NCBI RefSeq assembly: GCF_024662235.1
Contig: NZ_CP096276.1
Span: forward strand, 5,766,001-5,830,000
Source: Pimelobacter simplex
GTDB taxonomy: Bacteria; Actinomycetota; Actinomycetes; Propionibacteriales; Nocardioidaceae
Reading direction: 5' to 3'
DNA: 64,000 bases
Shown here: positions 8,964 to 17,568 of the stretch, in pieces
Layout: each line of letters starts with the position of its first letter
Numbering within the stretch: the stretch's first letter is position 1
Translations under genes and position numbers: made by a program
The notes under the pieces: generated by a model
Database searches by the model: none
What the model was told of the DNA's origin: nothing
The model's input: only the letters and a program-made list of their open reading frames with translations

Positions 8964-9416
8964 GTGAGCTATCTCCGAGCGACCCGCGTGCTGTGCTGGC
9001 TGCTCGGGGTCGCGGTGCTGGTGTCGGTCGTCCACTACGTCGACAACTACGTCAACTACGACGACTACCCGGTGCCCGGCCCCGACGCAGCCGTGCCCGC
9101 GCCCTCGGCGACCCTGGTCGCGGTGGGGTGGTTCGTGTTCACCGCGTTCGGGGCGGTGGGCCTGCTGCTGTGGTTCCGGCGGCACATCACCTCGGCGGCG
9201 ATCGCGCTCACCGGCTACTCGATCTCGGGCCTGATCGGGATCGGGCACTACCTCGCGCCGGGCGCGACCAGCATGGTCTGGTGGCGCCAGGCGCACGTGG
9301 TGACCGACATCCTGTGCGGGGCGGCGGTGTTCGGGTTCGCGCTCTGGGCGGCGAAGAACTCCGACGAGCTCATCCCGCCGGGGGCGAAGCCGCCTCCGCC
9401 TCCGCCCGCCGCTTGA
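8964..9416 (+). CDS. Small membrane protein of unknown function
   Basis: 150 residues from GTG 8964. Four membrane helices are predicted by eye (about 8-26, 48-68, 74-94 and 110-128), separated by a Tyr/Asp-rich loop (VDNYVNYDDYP) and a His-containing segment (IGIGHYLAPGATSMVWWRQAHV). The tail is a proline run (KPPPPPPAA). The His-rich helices resemble small DoxX/DUF-type integral proteins, but I do not recognise a family. Its 3' end overlaps the convergent SRPBCC gene by 47 bp. The gene starts 51 bp after the palindromic repeat. Confidence 0.7.
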   Translation: MSYLRATRVLCWLLGVAVLVSVVHYVDNYVNYDDYPVPGPDAAVPAPSATLVAVGWFVFTAFGAVGLLLWFRRHITSAAIALTGYSISGLIGIGHYLAPGATSMVWWRQAHVVTDILCGAAVFGFALWAAKNSDELIPPGAKPPPPPPAA

Positions 9417-9855
9417 GCCCCTCGGCGTGCCGGCGGAAGCCGTCCGCCACCCGCCCGGGCCCCGCGAGGGCGACGAGCGGGCCGCGGAACTCCTCCACCG
9501 TCGCGTACGTCGTGGGCCCGCCCGGCTCCTGGGTGAGCCGCTGGTGGCGCACCCCCCGGACCAGGCCCAGCCGGGCCGGCACGCCCTCGTAGACGTACGA
9601 CATCAGCGCGGTCGTCGTACCGGTGGCGGGATCGGTGGTGGGCCCGTCGAGCGCGGTGATCCGCTCCGGCGAGCGGGTGCGCTTGCCGTTGGCCCACACG
9701 ACGTGGAGCACGATCGGGTTGCCCACCGCGGCCGGTACGGCGGTCTCGGCGCGCTCGACGAAGGGGTTCCACTCGCCGTAGCGCGCGGTGTCGAGCATGA
9801 CCGCCCAGACGGTCTGCAGGGGCGCGTCGATGCTGATCTCAGCCGCGGGGTTCAT
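9370..9855 (-). CDS. SRPBCC (START-like) family protein
   Basis: 161 residues. The beginning AEISIDAPLQTVWAVMLDTARYGEWNPFVERAE is the standard first strand-helix of the SRPBCC/polyketide-cyclase fold: I-x-A-P at the first strand, then W-P/NPF. The rest alternates beta strands and ends in a long helix (PGRVADGFRRHAEGLKRRAE). Members bind hydrophobic ligands or act as cyclases or aromatase-like proteins; no specific role can be read here. It converges on the membrane-protein gene with a 47-bp overlap and diverges from the gene at 9885. Confidence 0.75.
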   Translation of the reverse strand: MNPAAEISIDAPLQTVWAVMLDTARYGEWNPFVERAETAVPAAVGNPIVLHVVWANGKRTRSPERITALDGPTTDPATGTTTALMSYVYEGVPARLGLVRGVRHQRLTQEPGGPTTYATVEEFRGPLVALAGPGRVADGFRRHAEGLKRRAEAEAASPPAG

Positions 9856-9884
9856 GGCGGCATCATGGCCGATACGGTCGGGTC

Positions 9885-10919
9885 ATGGTGGTCGTCCACG
9901 AGACCTCGCCGTCCCGGGTGCTGCTCGGGGCGGGCGCCCGGCACGCCCTGCCCGACGAGCTCACCCGGTACGACGCGCAGCGCGTGCTGGTCGTCGCGAC
10001 CCGCTCCGCAGCCCCCGCGGCCGACGAGCTGGCGGCCGCGCTGGGCGAGCGCGCGGTCGCCCGCTTCGACCGGCCGGTCGTGCACACCCCGGTCGCGGTG
10101 ACCGAGGAGGCCCTGGCGCTCGTCGAGGCGTCCCGTGCCGACGCGGTGGTGACCATCGGCGGCGGCTCCGCGGTGGGACTCGGCAAGGCGCTCGTCGCCC
10201 GCACCGGCCTGCCCCACCTCACGATGCCCACCACCTACGCCGGCTCCGAGGTCACCCCCGTCCTCGGCGAGACGGAGGACGGCGTCAAGCGGACCCGGCG
10301 CGATGCCTCCCTGCTGCCGCGCACCGTCGTCTACGACGTCGACCTCACGCTCGCCCTGCCGGTCGGGCTCAGCCTGACCAGCGCCGTCAACGCGCTCGCC
10401 CACGCCGTCGAGGCGCTCTGGGCCGCGACCTCCACCGCGGTCAGCGACGCGCTGGCGACCGAGTCGGCGCGGCTGCTCCTCGACGCCCTGCCGCAGGTGC
10501 TCGCCGAGCCCGGCGACCGCCCCGCACGCGCGGCGCTCCAGCAGGGAGCGTGGCTCGCCGGCACCTGCCTGGCCACGGTCCCGATGGGCCTGCACCACCA
10601 GCTCGCGCACGCCCTCGGCGGCACCTTCGACCTGCCGCACGCGCCGTTGCACACCCTGCTGCTGGCGCACGTGGTGCGGCACAACCTGCCGTTCGCACCG
10701 GCCGCGGCCGAACGGCTCACCGCGATCACCGGGGGCGACCCGGCGGCGGCGATCGCCGCCCTCGCCGCGTCGTACGACGGCCCGCGCCGGCTGCGCGACC
10801 TCGGCGTCCCCGCCGACGGCCTGGCCGCGGTCGCGGACCGGGTGGCGGCGGCGCCGTACCCGAACGCGGGGCCGGTTGACGCCCCTGCGGTGCTCGCGCT
10901 CCTGCGCGCTGCATGGTGA
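9885..10919 (+). CDS. Maleylacetate reductase-like iron-containing alcohol dehydrogenase
   Basis: 344 residues. An N-terminal NAD(P)-binding part carries VVTIGGGSAVGLGKALVARTGLPHLTMPTTYAGSEVTPV, the G-G-G-S motif and the TTYAGSE loop of maleylacetate reductases. The helical domain contains the metal/active-site segment NALAHAVEALWA and MGLHHQLAHALGG. Family enzymes reduce maleylacetate to 3-oxoadipate in chlorocatechol or hydroxyquinol catabolism. The usual partner (an intradiol dioxygenase) is not in the window, so the pathway is inferred. It starts 29 bp from the divergent SRPBCC gene and appears to stand alone. Confidence 0.85.
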   Translation: MVVVHETSPSRVLLGAGARHALPDELTRYDAQRVLVVATRSAAPAADELAAALGERAVARFDRPVVHTPVAVTEEALALVEASRADAVVTIGGGSAVGLGKALVARTGLPHLTMPTTYAGSEVTPVLGETEDGVKRTRRDASLLPRTVVYDVDLTLALPVGLSLTSAVNALAHAVEALWAATSTAVSDALATESARLLLDALPQVLAEPGDRPARAALQQGAWLAGTCLATVPMGLHHQLAHALGGTFDLPHAPLHTLLLAHVVRHNLPFAPAAAERLTAITGGDPAAAIAALAASYDGPRRLRDLGVPADGLAAVADRVAAAPYPNAGPVDAPAVLALLRAAW

Positions 10920-11004
10920 CTTTTACGTAGTCCCTACGGAAGCGCCCGCGCCCCCGTTCCCCCGATGCTGGCAGGCCGAGGGTGGGCAACGGGAGGGAAT
11001 CATC

Positions 11005-13638
11005 GTGCTCCGAGACACGAGCAAGGGACGCATGGCAGGGCTGGTCGCCGTCGCCATGATGGGATCGGGCCTGGTCGCCGTGGCGACCGTGGCGGCGCCG
11101 CCGGCGCAGGCCGCGCAGGGCCACGTCGAGATGGGCTACAGCGGCGGACCGCAGGAGTTCGTGGTGCCCTCGGGCGTCAACGAGCTGACGGTCGAGCTGC
11201 GCGGTGCGTCCGGCGGCAACGGCGGCAAGTCCGGGGGCTCCGGTGGCCGCGGTGCGGTCGGCAAGGTACGCGTGGCGGTCGAGGAGGGCGACGTCCTCCG
11301 GGTGCTGGTCGGCGCGGCGGGCCGCGACGCCGGCGGCGCGAAGGACGAGCCGGGCGGCGGTGGGCCGTCGCCGTACGGTTCGGGCGGCTGGGGCAACACG
11401 GGCTCCTCGATCGGCGTCACCTCGGGCGGCGCGGGTGCGGGCGGTGGTGGCGCCACCGCGCTCGTGCTCGACGACACGGTCGTCGCGGTCGCCGGCGGTG
11501 GCGCCGGCGGTGGCGGCAAGGGCGGCTTCAACGGCGCCGGCGGGACCGGCGGCGGCGCGGACCAGAACGGGTCTGACGGCGGCGGCGACGGTACGTCGGG
11601 CGGCGGCACCGCGGGTGCCGCGGGCGGCCCCGGCGGCGGGACCGGCGGCAACGCCGGCAGCAGCACCGGAGCAGGCGGCGGTGGCGGCGGTGGGGGCGGC
11701 TACCCGGGCGGCTCCGGTGGCGGCGGCGGCCGTACCGGCGGTGGCGGCGGCGGAGGCGGCGGCGGTGGCCGCAGCTTCCACGAGCCTGCGCTCGCCGAGC
11801 TGGTCTCGGCCTGGAGCACCTCGGCCTCCGGCGACGGCCGGGTCGTCATCGACTACACCCAGCGCTTCCGGACCACGGTCCAGGTCGACCTGCCGACCGT
11901 CGTCAACCGGCAGACCGCCCGCTACGACGTCACCGTGACGCCCGAGTCGAACGCCGACGGGCCGGCCACCGGCACCGTCACGCTGCGCGCCCGCTCCGTC
12001 GACACCGGTGTCGTCACGACGCTCGGCACCGCGACGCTGAGCGGCGGGTCCGCGACGGTGTTCGGCGGCGGCCTGCCGGCAGGGGAGTACCGGGTCGAGG
12101 CGGCGTACGCGCCGGCCGGCGACTTCCTCCCGTCGTCCAGCGAGGCCGGCCTTACCGTCGCCCGCGGCGGCACCGACGTGGCGCTCGGTGTACCGCTGGA
12201 CCCGGTGGTGCGCGGCGAGGAGACCACGCTGACCGCGCTCGTCGCCCGGCGCGACCCCAGCCGGGGCACGCCCACCGGCACGGTCCGGTTCGAGGCCGAC
12301 GGCACGCTGCTCGACGAGCCGGTGGCGATCGACAGCGCGGGCCAGGCCCGCCTGGTCACCACCCGGATCCCGGTCGGGACGCACCAGATCACCGCGGTGT
12401 ACTCCGGCGACGCCGAGTTCGCCGACGCCACCAGCCCGGCGCGGGCGGTCGTCGTCAACCGCGGCGACGTCACCGTCGAGCTGACCTCCGCCTACAACCC
12501 GGTCGTGGCCGGGGAGGACGTCGTCCTGGACGTGGCCGTGCGCTCCAGCGCCGCCGGGGCCGGCGTACCGACGGGCGAGGTGCAGCTCTATGCCGGGGCG
12601 CAGGCCCTCGGCGGCCCGGTCGCCCTCGACCACCGCGGCACCGCCCGGCTGACCACCGACGAGCTGCCGGTCGGGACGCACCGGGTGCGCGCGGTCTACC
12701 TCGGCGACGACGACCGGTACGACGCCAGCAGCGCGTTCCTCGACCAGGTCGTCAACCCCGGCACGACCACCGTACGGCTCACCAGTGACCGCAACCCGGC
12801 CCCGGCCGGGGCGCCGCTGACGTTCGTCGTCCAGGTCGACCCGGTCCGCCCGGCGACCGCGACGCCGACCGGGCAGGTCAGCCTCGAGATCGACGGCGTC
12901 CCGCTCGACGCACCCGTCGCGCTCGGCCCCGACGGCCGGGTGCGCGTCACGACCGCCGCGCTCGCGGCCGGTGGGCACACCGTGCTCGCCCGCTACCTCG
13001 GCGACGAGCGGTACGACGCCGCGGCCAGCGCCCCGCTCGCCCAGAAGGTCGCCGAGCGACGAGCCACCGTCACCCTCATCACCGGCCCGCGGCCGCTGTT
13101 CGTCGGCCAGGACCTGCACATCCGGGCGCTCGTCTCGCGTCCGGACGCCGGGGTGGAGGTGCCGCGCGGCGGGGTGCAGTACTTCGACAACGGCAAGGCG
13201 CTCGGCAAGGCCTCGCCCGTCTCCCGGTACGGCTACGGCGGCGTGGTGCTGCGCAAGCTCTCGCCCGGCCGGCACCGGATCGTCGCGCGGTACACGCCGG
13301 CGGCGGGGTCGCCGTACACCGTGGCGGAGAGCGACGTCGTCATCGTCGACGTCCGTCGCGGGCGTCCCTCGTGCACGATCCGCGGCGCGCTGCGGGCCGA
13401 GGCCGGCGGCGGCTACCGGGTCGACGCGCGGGTGCTCGGCCGCAACGGGCGACTGGTGTCGGGCGCGGGCCGACTCGTGGTCCGGTACGACGGCCGCAAG
13501 GTGGTCGCGAAGGCCGGGACGAGCCGCGGCAAGGGCACGGCCCGCTTCCGGGCGGCGCAGGCGCCGTACCTGGTGTCGGTGGCGTACCAGCCGCGCGGCA
13601 AGGCTCCGGCCTGTGGTGCGGTGATGAACGTGCGGTGA
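11005..13638 (+). CDS. Secreted Gly-rich protein with tandem Ig-like repeats
   Basis: 877 residues from GTG 11005, which has GGGAGGGA 6 nt upstream; the longer frame to 10876 lacks a ribosome site. A signal peptide ends near PAQA-A (about residue 36). Next comes a beta-type domain (ELTVELRGASGGNGG) dominated by Gly-rich loops up to about residue 255. Four or five Ig-like repeats of about 95-100 residues follow, each with a P-x-G-x-V core (ATGTVTLRARS, TPTGTVRFEADG, VPTGEVQLYAG, TPTGQVSLEIDG) and a closing V-G-T-H-x-I/V-x-A-x-Y-x-G-D strand. The C-terminal domain has two cysteines. No sortase motif is seen. A surface or matrix role is likely. Confidence 0.85.
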   Translation: MLRDTSKGRMAGLVAVAMMGSGLVAVATVAAPPAQAAQGHVEMGYSGGPQEFVVPSGVNELTVELRGASGGNGGKSGGSGGRGAVGKVRVAVEEGDVLRVLVGAAGRDAGGAKDEPGGGGPSPYGSGGWGNTGSSIGVTSGGAGAGGGGATALVLDDTVVAVAGGGAGGGGKGGFNGAGGTGGGADQNGSDGGGDGTSGGGTAGAAGGPGGGTGGNAGSSTGAGGGGGGGGGYPGGSGGGGGRTGGGGGGGGGGGRSFHEPALAELVSAWSTSASGDGRVVIDYTQRFRTTVQVDLPTVVNRQTARYDVTVTPESNADGPATGTVTLRARSVDTGVVTTLGTATLSGGSATVFGGGLPAGEYRVEAAYAPAGDFLPSSSEAGLTVARGGTDVALGVPLDPVVRGEETTLTALVARRDPSRGTPTGTVRFEADGTLLDEPVAIDSAGQARLVTTRIPVGTHQITAVYSGDAEFADATSPARAVVVNRGDVTVELTSAYNPVVAGEDVVLDVAVRSSAAGAGVPTGEVQLYAGAQALGGPVALDHRGTARLTTDELPVGTHRVRAVYLGDDDRYDASSAFLDQVVNPGTTTVRLTSDRNPAPAGAPLTFVVQVDPVRPATATPTGQVSLEIDGVPLDAPVALGPDGRVRVTTAALAAGGHTVLARYLGDERYDAAASAPLAQKVAERRATVTLITGPRPLFVGQDLHIRALVSRPDAGVEVPRGGVQYFDNGKALGKASPVSRYGYGGVVLRKLSPGRHRIVARYTPAAGSPYTVAESDVVIVDVRRGRPSCTIRGALRAEAGGGYRVDARVLGRNGRLVSGAGRLVVRYDGRKVVAKAGTSRGKGTARFRAAQAPYLVSVAYQPRGKAPACGAVMNVR

Positions 13639-13648
13639 GCCCTGCGTC

Positions 13649-16222
13649 CTAGCCGAGGAGATCGCGGACCTGGGCGCGGCGGTTGATGCCGAGCTTGGTG
13701 AAGATCCGGGCGATGTGGCTCTCGACCGTGCGGGTCGACAGGTGCAGGCGCTCGGCGATCTCCGGGGTGCTCAGGCCGCCGGCGACCAGCGAGGCGACCT
13801 CGCGCTCACGACGGCTCAGCACCGCTGCCTCCCGGCCCCTGGCTGGGAGGCAGCGGCCGTGCTCGGCCAGGCGCCGGGTCGCGGCGCCCGCGACGGCGTC
13901 GTCGCCGTGGGCGACGGCCGTGACGTGGTCGGCGAGGTGGCGGGCGACGGGCGCCTCCATGCCGGTCGCGAGGTGGGTGGCGCGCGCGGCGTGGTCGGCG
14001 GTGATCGTGGCGGGTGCCGCGAGGGCGAGGAGGTGCAGCGCCTCGAGCTCGGTGAGGTGGTGGGCGTGCTCGCGGGCCCAGCCGCGGAGGTCCTCGATCG
14101 CGGCCGTCGCCTGCTCGGGATCGCCGATCAGCCGGGCCCGGGCCAGCAGCGTGCGCAGGTCGGGGGCGAGCGAGCGGCTGGTGCGCGAGGGGGACGCGGC
14201 GGCCGCGGCGGCCAGCGTGGCGGCCCGGTCGAGGTCACCGACCCCGGCGGCGGCGAGCGCGGCGGCGGCCGTCGTCCAGGCCCCGAACCCGCTCGGGTCG
14301 CGCTGCTCCAGCAGGGCGAGGGCGTCCCCCAGGACCCGGTCGGCCTCGGCCCAGGCGCCTTCTGCGAGCAGCCGGCGGCCGGCGCCGGCGGCGAGGAGCC
14401 CGGTGTCGATGTCCTCGGCGATCGCGGTGGGGACCAGCTGGGCCAGCGCGTCGGGACCTTCGTCGTCGGCCGGGACGCCGCCGTACAGGTCGGTGAAGAA
14501 GGTCGTGCACACGATCTCCACCGCCAGGTGGGGGCGTGCGGCCGAGGGACCGGACTCGACGTCGGCCAGGGCGCGGAGGCCGGCCCGGGCCAGGTCGCGC
14601 AGGGTCGTCGTCCGGCCCTGCCAGGCGAGGGCGAGCAGGGCGGGGGAGACGGCCTCCACGTTCTCTGGGACGTCTTCTGTGGTCAGCGCCGCCAGCAGCC
14701 GGGGCGTCTCGGTACGGAGCGCGGCGCACTGCCCGGCCCATCCCTGCCGGGTCATCGTCTCCAGGCGCTGCTGGGCCAGACCGGGGTGCTCGGGCGCGAG
14801 CCGGGCGGCTCGGGCGTAGCCGTCGGTCAGGGCGGTCAGGGCCGCGTCGGGGTCGTCGTCGACGTACTGGAGGAGGTCGGCGCGGGTCCGGGCCGCGGCG
14901 AGCACCTGGCCGGCCAGCCAGTCCGGGTCGGCCTCGTGGGTCGCGTCCGGGAGCGCGGCCGCGGCCGCGTCGAGGTCGGCCAGCGCCTGCGCGCGCTGGG
15001 CGCGGAAGCGGCGTACCTCGGCGCGCAGGGTGTGCGCCTCGAGCCGGTCCCGGGCGGCGAGGGGCGTGGTCGCGAGCGCGTGGCCGGCGAGCTCCTCGGC
15101 GTACGGCAGGTCCCCGGCGCCGGCCGCCGCGCGGGCGCCGTTGAGCCAGGTGCTCGCAGCGATCTTGGCGCCGCTCTCGGCACCCCAGGCCAGCCAGCGC
15201 AGGAGTCCGCCACCCGCGCCGGTCGGCGGGTCGGGGAGCGTCTCGTGGAGCCGCTCGAAGAGCTGTCGGCGCTGCCACGGTCCGATCCGTCCGCGCGCGG
15301 ACTCGGCGAACAGCGGATGGTGCGTACGGACGTGCTGCTCGACCTCGACCAGCAGCCCCGAGCGGACCAGCCCGGTCACCACCCCCGGACCGACCGCCAG
15401 TGCCAACGCGTCGATCGCGATCGGCTCGGTGAGCGCGACCAGCTCGACCGTCTCGCGCTCGGCGTCGGAGAGCGCGTCGAGGTCGTCACTGAACAGTGCC
15501 GGCAGCAGCAGCGCCTCCGGGGCGGACGACGCGTGCCAACGCCAGACGTCGTTCTCGAGGACGAACGTCGCCTGCGCGGCGCCGGCCCTGACGAGCTCGC
15601 GCAGGAACAGGTTGTTGCCCTCGGTGGTGCGGTGCAGGAACCGGATCGTCTCGTGGTGCACCGGCCCGTCGAGCGCGAGCTGGACCAGCTCGCCGACCTC
15701 GTTGGGCGTCAGCGGCGCGACCTCGACCCGGACCACCTGGTCCTCGACCAGCAGCCGGGCCAGGGGCCCCGGCAGCGCGCCGCCGCCGGGGGAGCGCAGG
15801 GTGGCCAGCAGCTGGACCACCCCGCGCCGGCACAGCAGCGCCAGCAGCTCGGCGCTCGCCGGGTCGAGCAGGTCGATGTCGTCGACGTGGACGAGGACCG
15901 GCTCGTCGGCGGGTCCCTGAGGTGTGACCTGCCCGGCCAGCACCAGCGGGCTCACCGACGGCCCACCGGTCGCGTCGGCCAGGCCCAGCTCGGCCAGCCA
16001 GCCGTGGAGTGCGCCCAGCGGGACGCGGTTGCCCGAGGGCGTGCAGAGGACGGAGACGCAGCCGGGGACGGCGGCGGCGACCTGCCGGGCGGCGTACGAC
16101 TTGCCGATGCCGGCGGCCCCGCACAGGAGCACGCTCGTACCGGCCGCCACCAGGTCAGCGACCTGGGCGACGACCTCACGCGTCAATGCCGGCCACTCGG
16201 ACCGGACCGCGGCGCCTCGCAA
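13649..16222 (-). CDS. LuxR-type transcriptional regulator with AAA-type ATPase domain
   Basis: 857 residues from TTG 16222, chosen because GGAGGAGG precedes it by about 7 nt and the fold starts at once. Walker A GAAGIGKS lies at residues 35-42 and Walker B in PVLVHVDDIDLLD. The middle is a long helical repeat region. The C-terminus is a LuxR HTH (LSRREREVASLVAGGLSTPEIAERLHLSTRTVESHIARIF). This is the LAL/MalT-like STAND regulator plan: ATP-driven oligomerisation on an unknown signal, then activation. It converges on the Ig-repeat gene with only 10 bp between stops. Its targets are unknown; the lytic transglycosylase gene lies just upstream on the same strand. Confidence 0.88.
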   Translation of the reverse strand: MRGAAVRSEWPALTREVVAQVADLVAAGTSVLLCGAAGIGKSYAARQVAAAVPGCVSVLCTPSGNRVPLGALHGWLAELGLADATGGPSVSPLVLAGQVTPQGPADEPVLVHVDDIDLLDPASAELLALLCRRGVVQLLATLRSPGGGALPGPLARLLVEDQVVRVEVAPLTPNEVGELVQLALDGPVHHETIRFLHRTTEGNNLFLRELVRAGAAQATFVLENDVWRWHASSAPEALLLPALFSDDLDALSDAERETVELVALTEPIAIDALALAVGPGVVTGLVRSGLLVEVEQHVRTHHPLFAESARGRIGPWQRRQLFERLHETLPDPPTGAGGGLLRWLAWGAESGAKIAASTWLNGARAAAGAGDLPYAEELAGHALATTPLAARDRLEAHTLRAEVRRFRAQRAQALADLDAAAAALPDATHEADPDWLAGQVLAAARTRADLLQYVDDDPDAALTALTDGYARAARLAPEHPGLAQQRLETMTRQGWAGQCAALRTETPRLLAALTTEDVPENVEAVSPALLALAWQGRTTTLRDLARAGLRALADVESGPSAARPHLAVEIVCTTFFTDLYGGVPADDEGPDALAQLVPTAIAEDIDTGLLAAGAGRRLLAEGAWAEADRVLGDALALLEQRDPSGFGAWTTAAAALAAAGVGDLDRAATLAAAAAASPSRTSRSLAPDLRTLLARARLIGDPEQATAAIEDLRGWAREHAHHLTELEALHLLALAAPATITADHAARATHLATGMEAPVARHLADHVTAVAHGDDAVAGAATRRLAEHGRCLPARGREAAVLSRREREVASLVAGGLSTPEIAERLHLSTRTVESHIARIFTKLGINRRAQVRDLLG

Positions 16223-16293
16223 GAGAGTCCCTCCTCCGGGACCATTCTCACCTCGGCACGCGCCCGCGCGCAGCGGTTCCGCGGACCGGGCGC

Positions 16294-17079
16294 TCAGCCG
16301 GCCGCGGCGGCGTACTGGTTGGCGAGGGCGGCGATGTCCGCGACGTAGGCGTCGGAGTGGTTGAAGCTGAAGATCGCGCGGCGCCACGCGTCGGGCGTGC
16401 TGAGGTCGCCGGCAGCGCACAGGTAGCGGCCGGCCGCGAGCGCCGCGTCGTCGATCTGGTGCGGGTCGGCGGTCCCGTCACCGTTGCCGTCGGCGGCCCA
16501 CCGGGCCCACGTCGACGGGATGAACTGCAACGGCCCCACCGCCCGGTCCCACTCGGTGTCCCCGTCGAGCGCCCCACCGTCGGTGTCCCGGATCGCCGCG
16601 AACGCCTTGCCATCCAGCCGCGGCCCCAGGATCGGCGGCCGCGGGACGCCGTCCGCACCGAGCACCGCGTCATTGACGCTGCCGTGGCGGGACTCGACGC
16701 CGCCGAGCGCGGCGATGCTGTTCCACGCCACCTTGCACCCCGGCTGCTCGTCCGCCACTCGCAGGTGGGCCCGCGCGTAGGCCGCCAGCGCGCGCGGCGG
16801 GATCCCGGTCGCCCCTGCGACCCGGGTCACCCAGGCGTCGTCGGGGCGGTACTGGTCGGGCCGCTGCTGCTCCTGCGGTGCCTGCGGCTGGGGCTGGGCC
16901 GGGGCGGCGCCGGTGACCGCGGGGCCCGCCGGGCCTCCCGGCTGGGTCGCCGCGGCGGGCGGGGTCCGGCGCGGGGCCGAGCCCACGTCGTACGCGAAGG
17001 CGACACCGACCCCCACGACCAGACCCACCGCGACGACGACGAGTCCGATCGCCGCGGCGAGGTGGCGGTCGACGTTCAC
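16294..17079 (-). CDS. Secreted/membrane-anchored lytic transglycosylase
   Basis: 261 residues from a GTG start. A single N-terminal membrane segment (about 8-28) is followed by a Pro/Gln/Ala-rich linker (about 35-78) and a lysozyme-like catalytic domain. The catalytic Glu is E129 in IAALGGVESRHGS. AVGPLQFIPSTWARWAADGNGDG and the C-terminal DAALAAGRYLCAAGDLS fit the MltB-like actinobacterial lytic murein transglycosylases. It should cut peptidoglycan at the outer face of the membrane. The LuxR-type gene follows 71 bp downstream, and co-transcription is possible. Confidence 0.88.
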   Translation of the reverse strand: MNVDRHLAAAIGLVVVAVGLVVGVGVAFAYDVGSAPRRTPPAAATQPGGPAGPAVTGAAPAQPQPQAPQEQQRPDQYRPDDAWVTRVAGATGIPPRALAAYARAHLRVADEQPGCKVAWNSIAALGGVESRHGSVNDAVLGADGVPRPPILGPRLDGKAFAAIRDTDGGALDGDTEWDRAVGPLQFIPSTWARWAADGNGDGTADPHQIDDAALAAGRYLCAAGDLSTPDAWRRAIFSFNHSDAYVADIAALANQYAAAAG

Positions 17080-17258
17080 GGGCGGCGCCTCAGCCGTAGC
17101 TCGTGATGCGCGGACCGCTCAGCGGGTGGCGCTATCTGTCGTTGCCAGCATTGGCCTGACTTGAGATGGCTCGTTTGGTGGCGTTGACCGGCCGTGGGCA
17201 CGAGACGAGGGTACTGCGGACCGGTTGCGGACCGTCCTTCAGCATTTCGTCCCTCTGC

Positions 17259-17441
17259 TCAGGCGATCCGGCCCGTCTCGCGTGCCCACTTCTCGATGTC
17301 GGCTCGCAGCCAGACGCGACCAATCCGCAGATCGGCGTGGGGCTCGGGCAGTTTGCCGGCGGCCGCGAGCTGCTGCACGCGCTGCTTCGAGACGCCGAGC
17401 AGTTCGGCGATCGCGTGCATGTCCATCAGGTGCTCAGGCAT
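17259..17441 (-). CDS. Excisionase-like helix-turn-helix protein
   Basis: 60 residues from ATG 17441; longer in-frame starts give residues without domain character. MDMHAIAELLGVSKQRVQQLAAAGKLPEPHADLRIGRVWLRADIEKWARE is a MerR/excisionase-type winged HTH (helix-turn-helix, then a wing with W and a closing helix D-I-E-K-W). Small proteins like this control integration or excision or regulate mobile-element genes. No integrase lies in the window. Two operator-like palindromes sit between it and the divergent gene at 17569, consistent with an element-borne regulatory switch. Confidence 0.75.
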   Translation of the reverse strand: MPEHLMDMHAIAELLGVSKQRVQQLAAAGKLPEPHADLRIGRVWLRADIEKWARETGRIA

Positions 17442-17463
17442 GGCCCCGATTGTCTCTTGGCTA

Positions 17464-17505
17464 GTGGTCCATGGACAAGTAGCTTCGTTCTTGTCTGTAG
17501 ACAAG
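17464..17505. promoter_or_regulatory. Two operator-like TTGTC-N4-GAC palindromes
   Basis: CTTGTCTGTAGACAAG (17490-17505) is a perfect dyad with 6-bp arms. A related site, GTCCATGGAC extended to CTTGTCCATGGACCA on the minus strand (17464-17478), shares the arm TTGTC...GAC. Both lie between the divergent starts at 17441 and 17569. The pattern resembles GntR-family (KorA/KorSA-type) operators of actinobacterial elements; the regulator itself is not in the window. Confidence 0.5.
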
Positions 17506-17568
17506 ATTCGCTCTCCCGGGGCACTGCCGGGCGACTTCGGAACCCACCTGACGAGAGGACGTAGAACC

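Noticed and set aside
10726..13275. Long minus-strand open frame opposite the Ig-repeat protein
   Set aside because: It is a shadow of the repetitive GC-rich plus-strand gene; no domain, ribosome site or signal is visible.
13715..16348. Long plus-strand open frame opposite the LuxR-type regulator
   Set aside because: Low-complexity Gly/Gln/Arg/Val content without domain; the minus-strand gene has Walker and HTH motifs.
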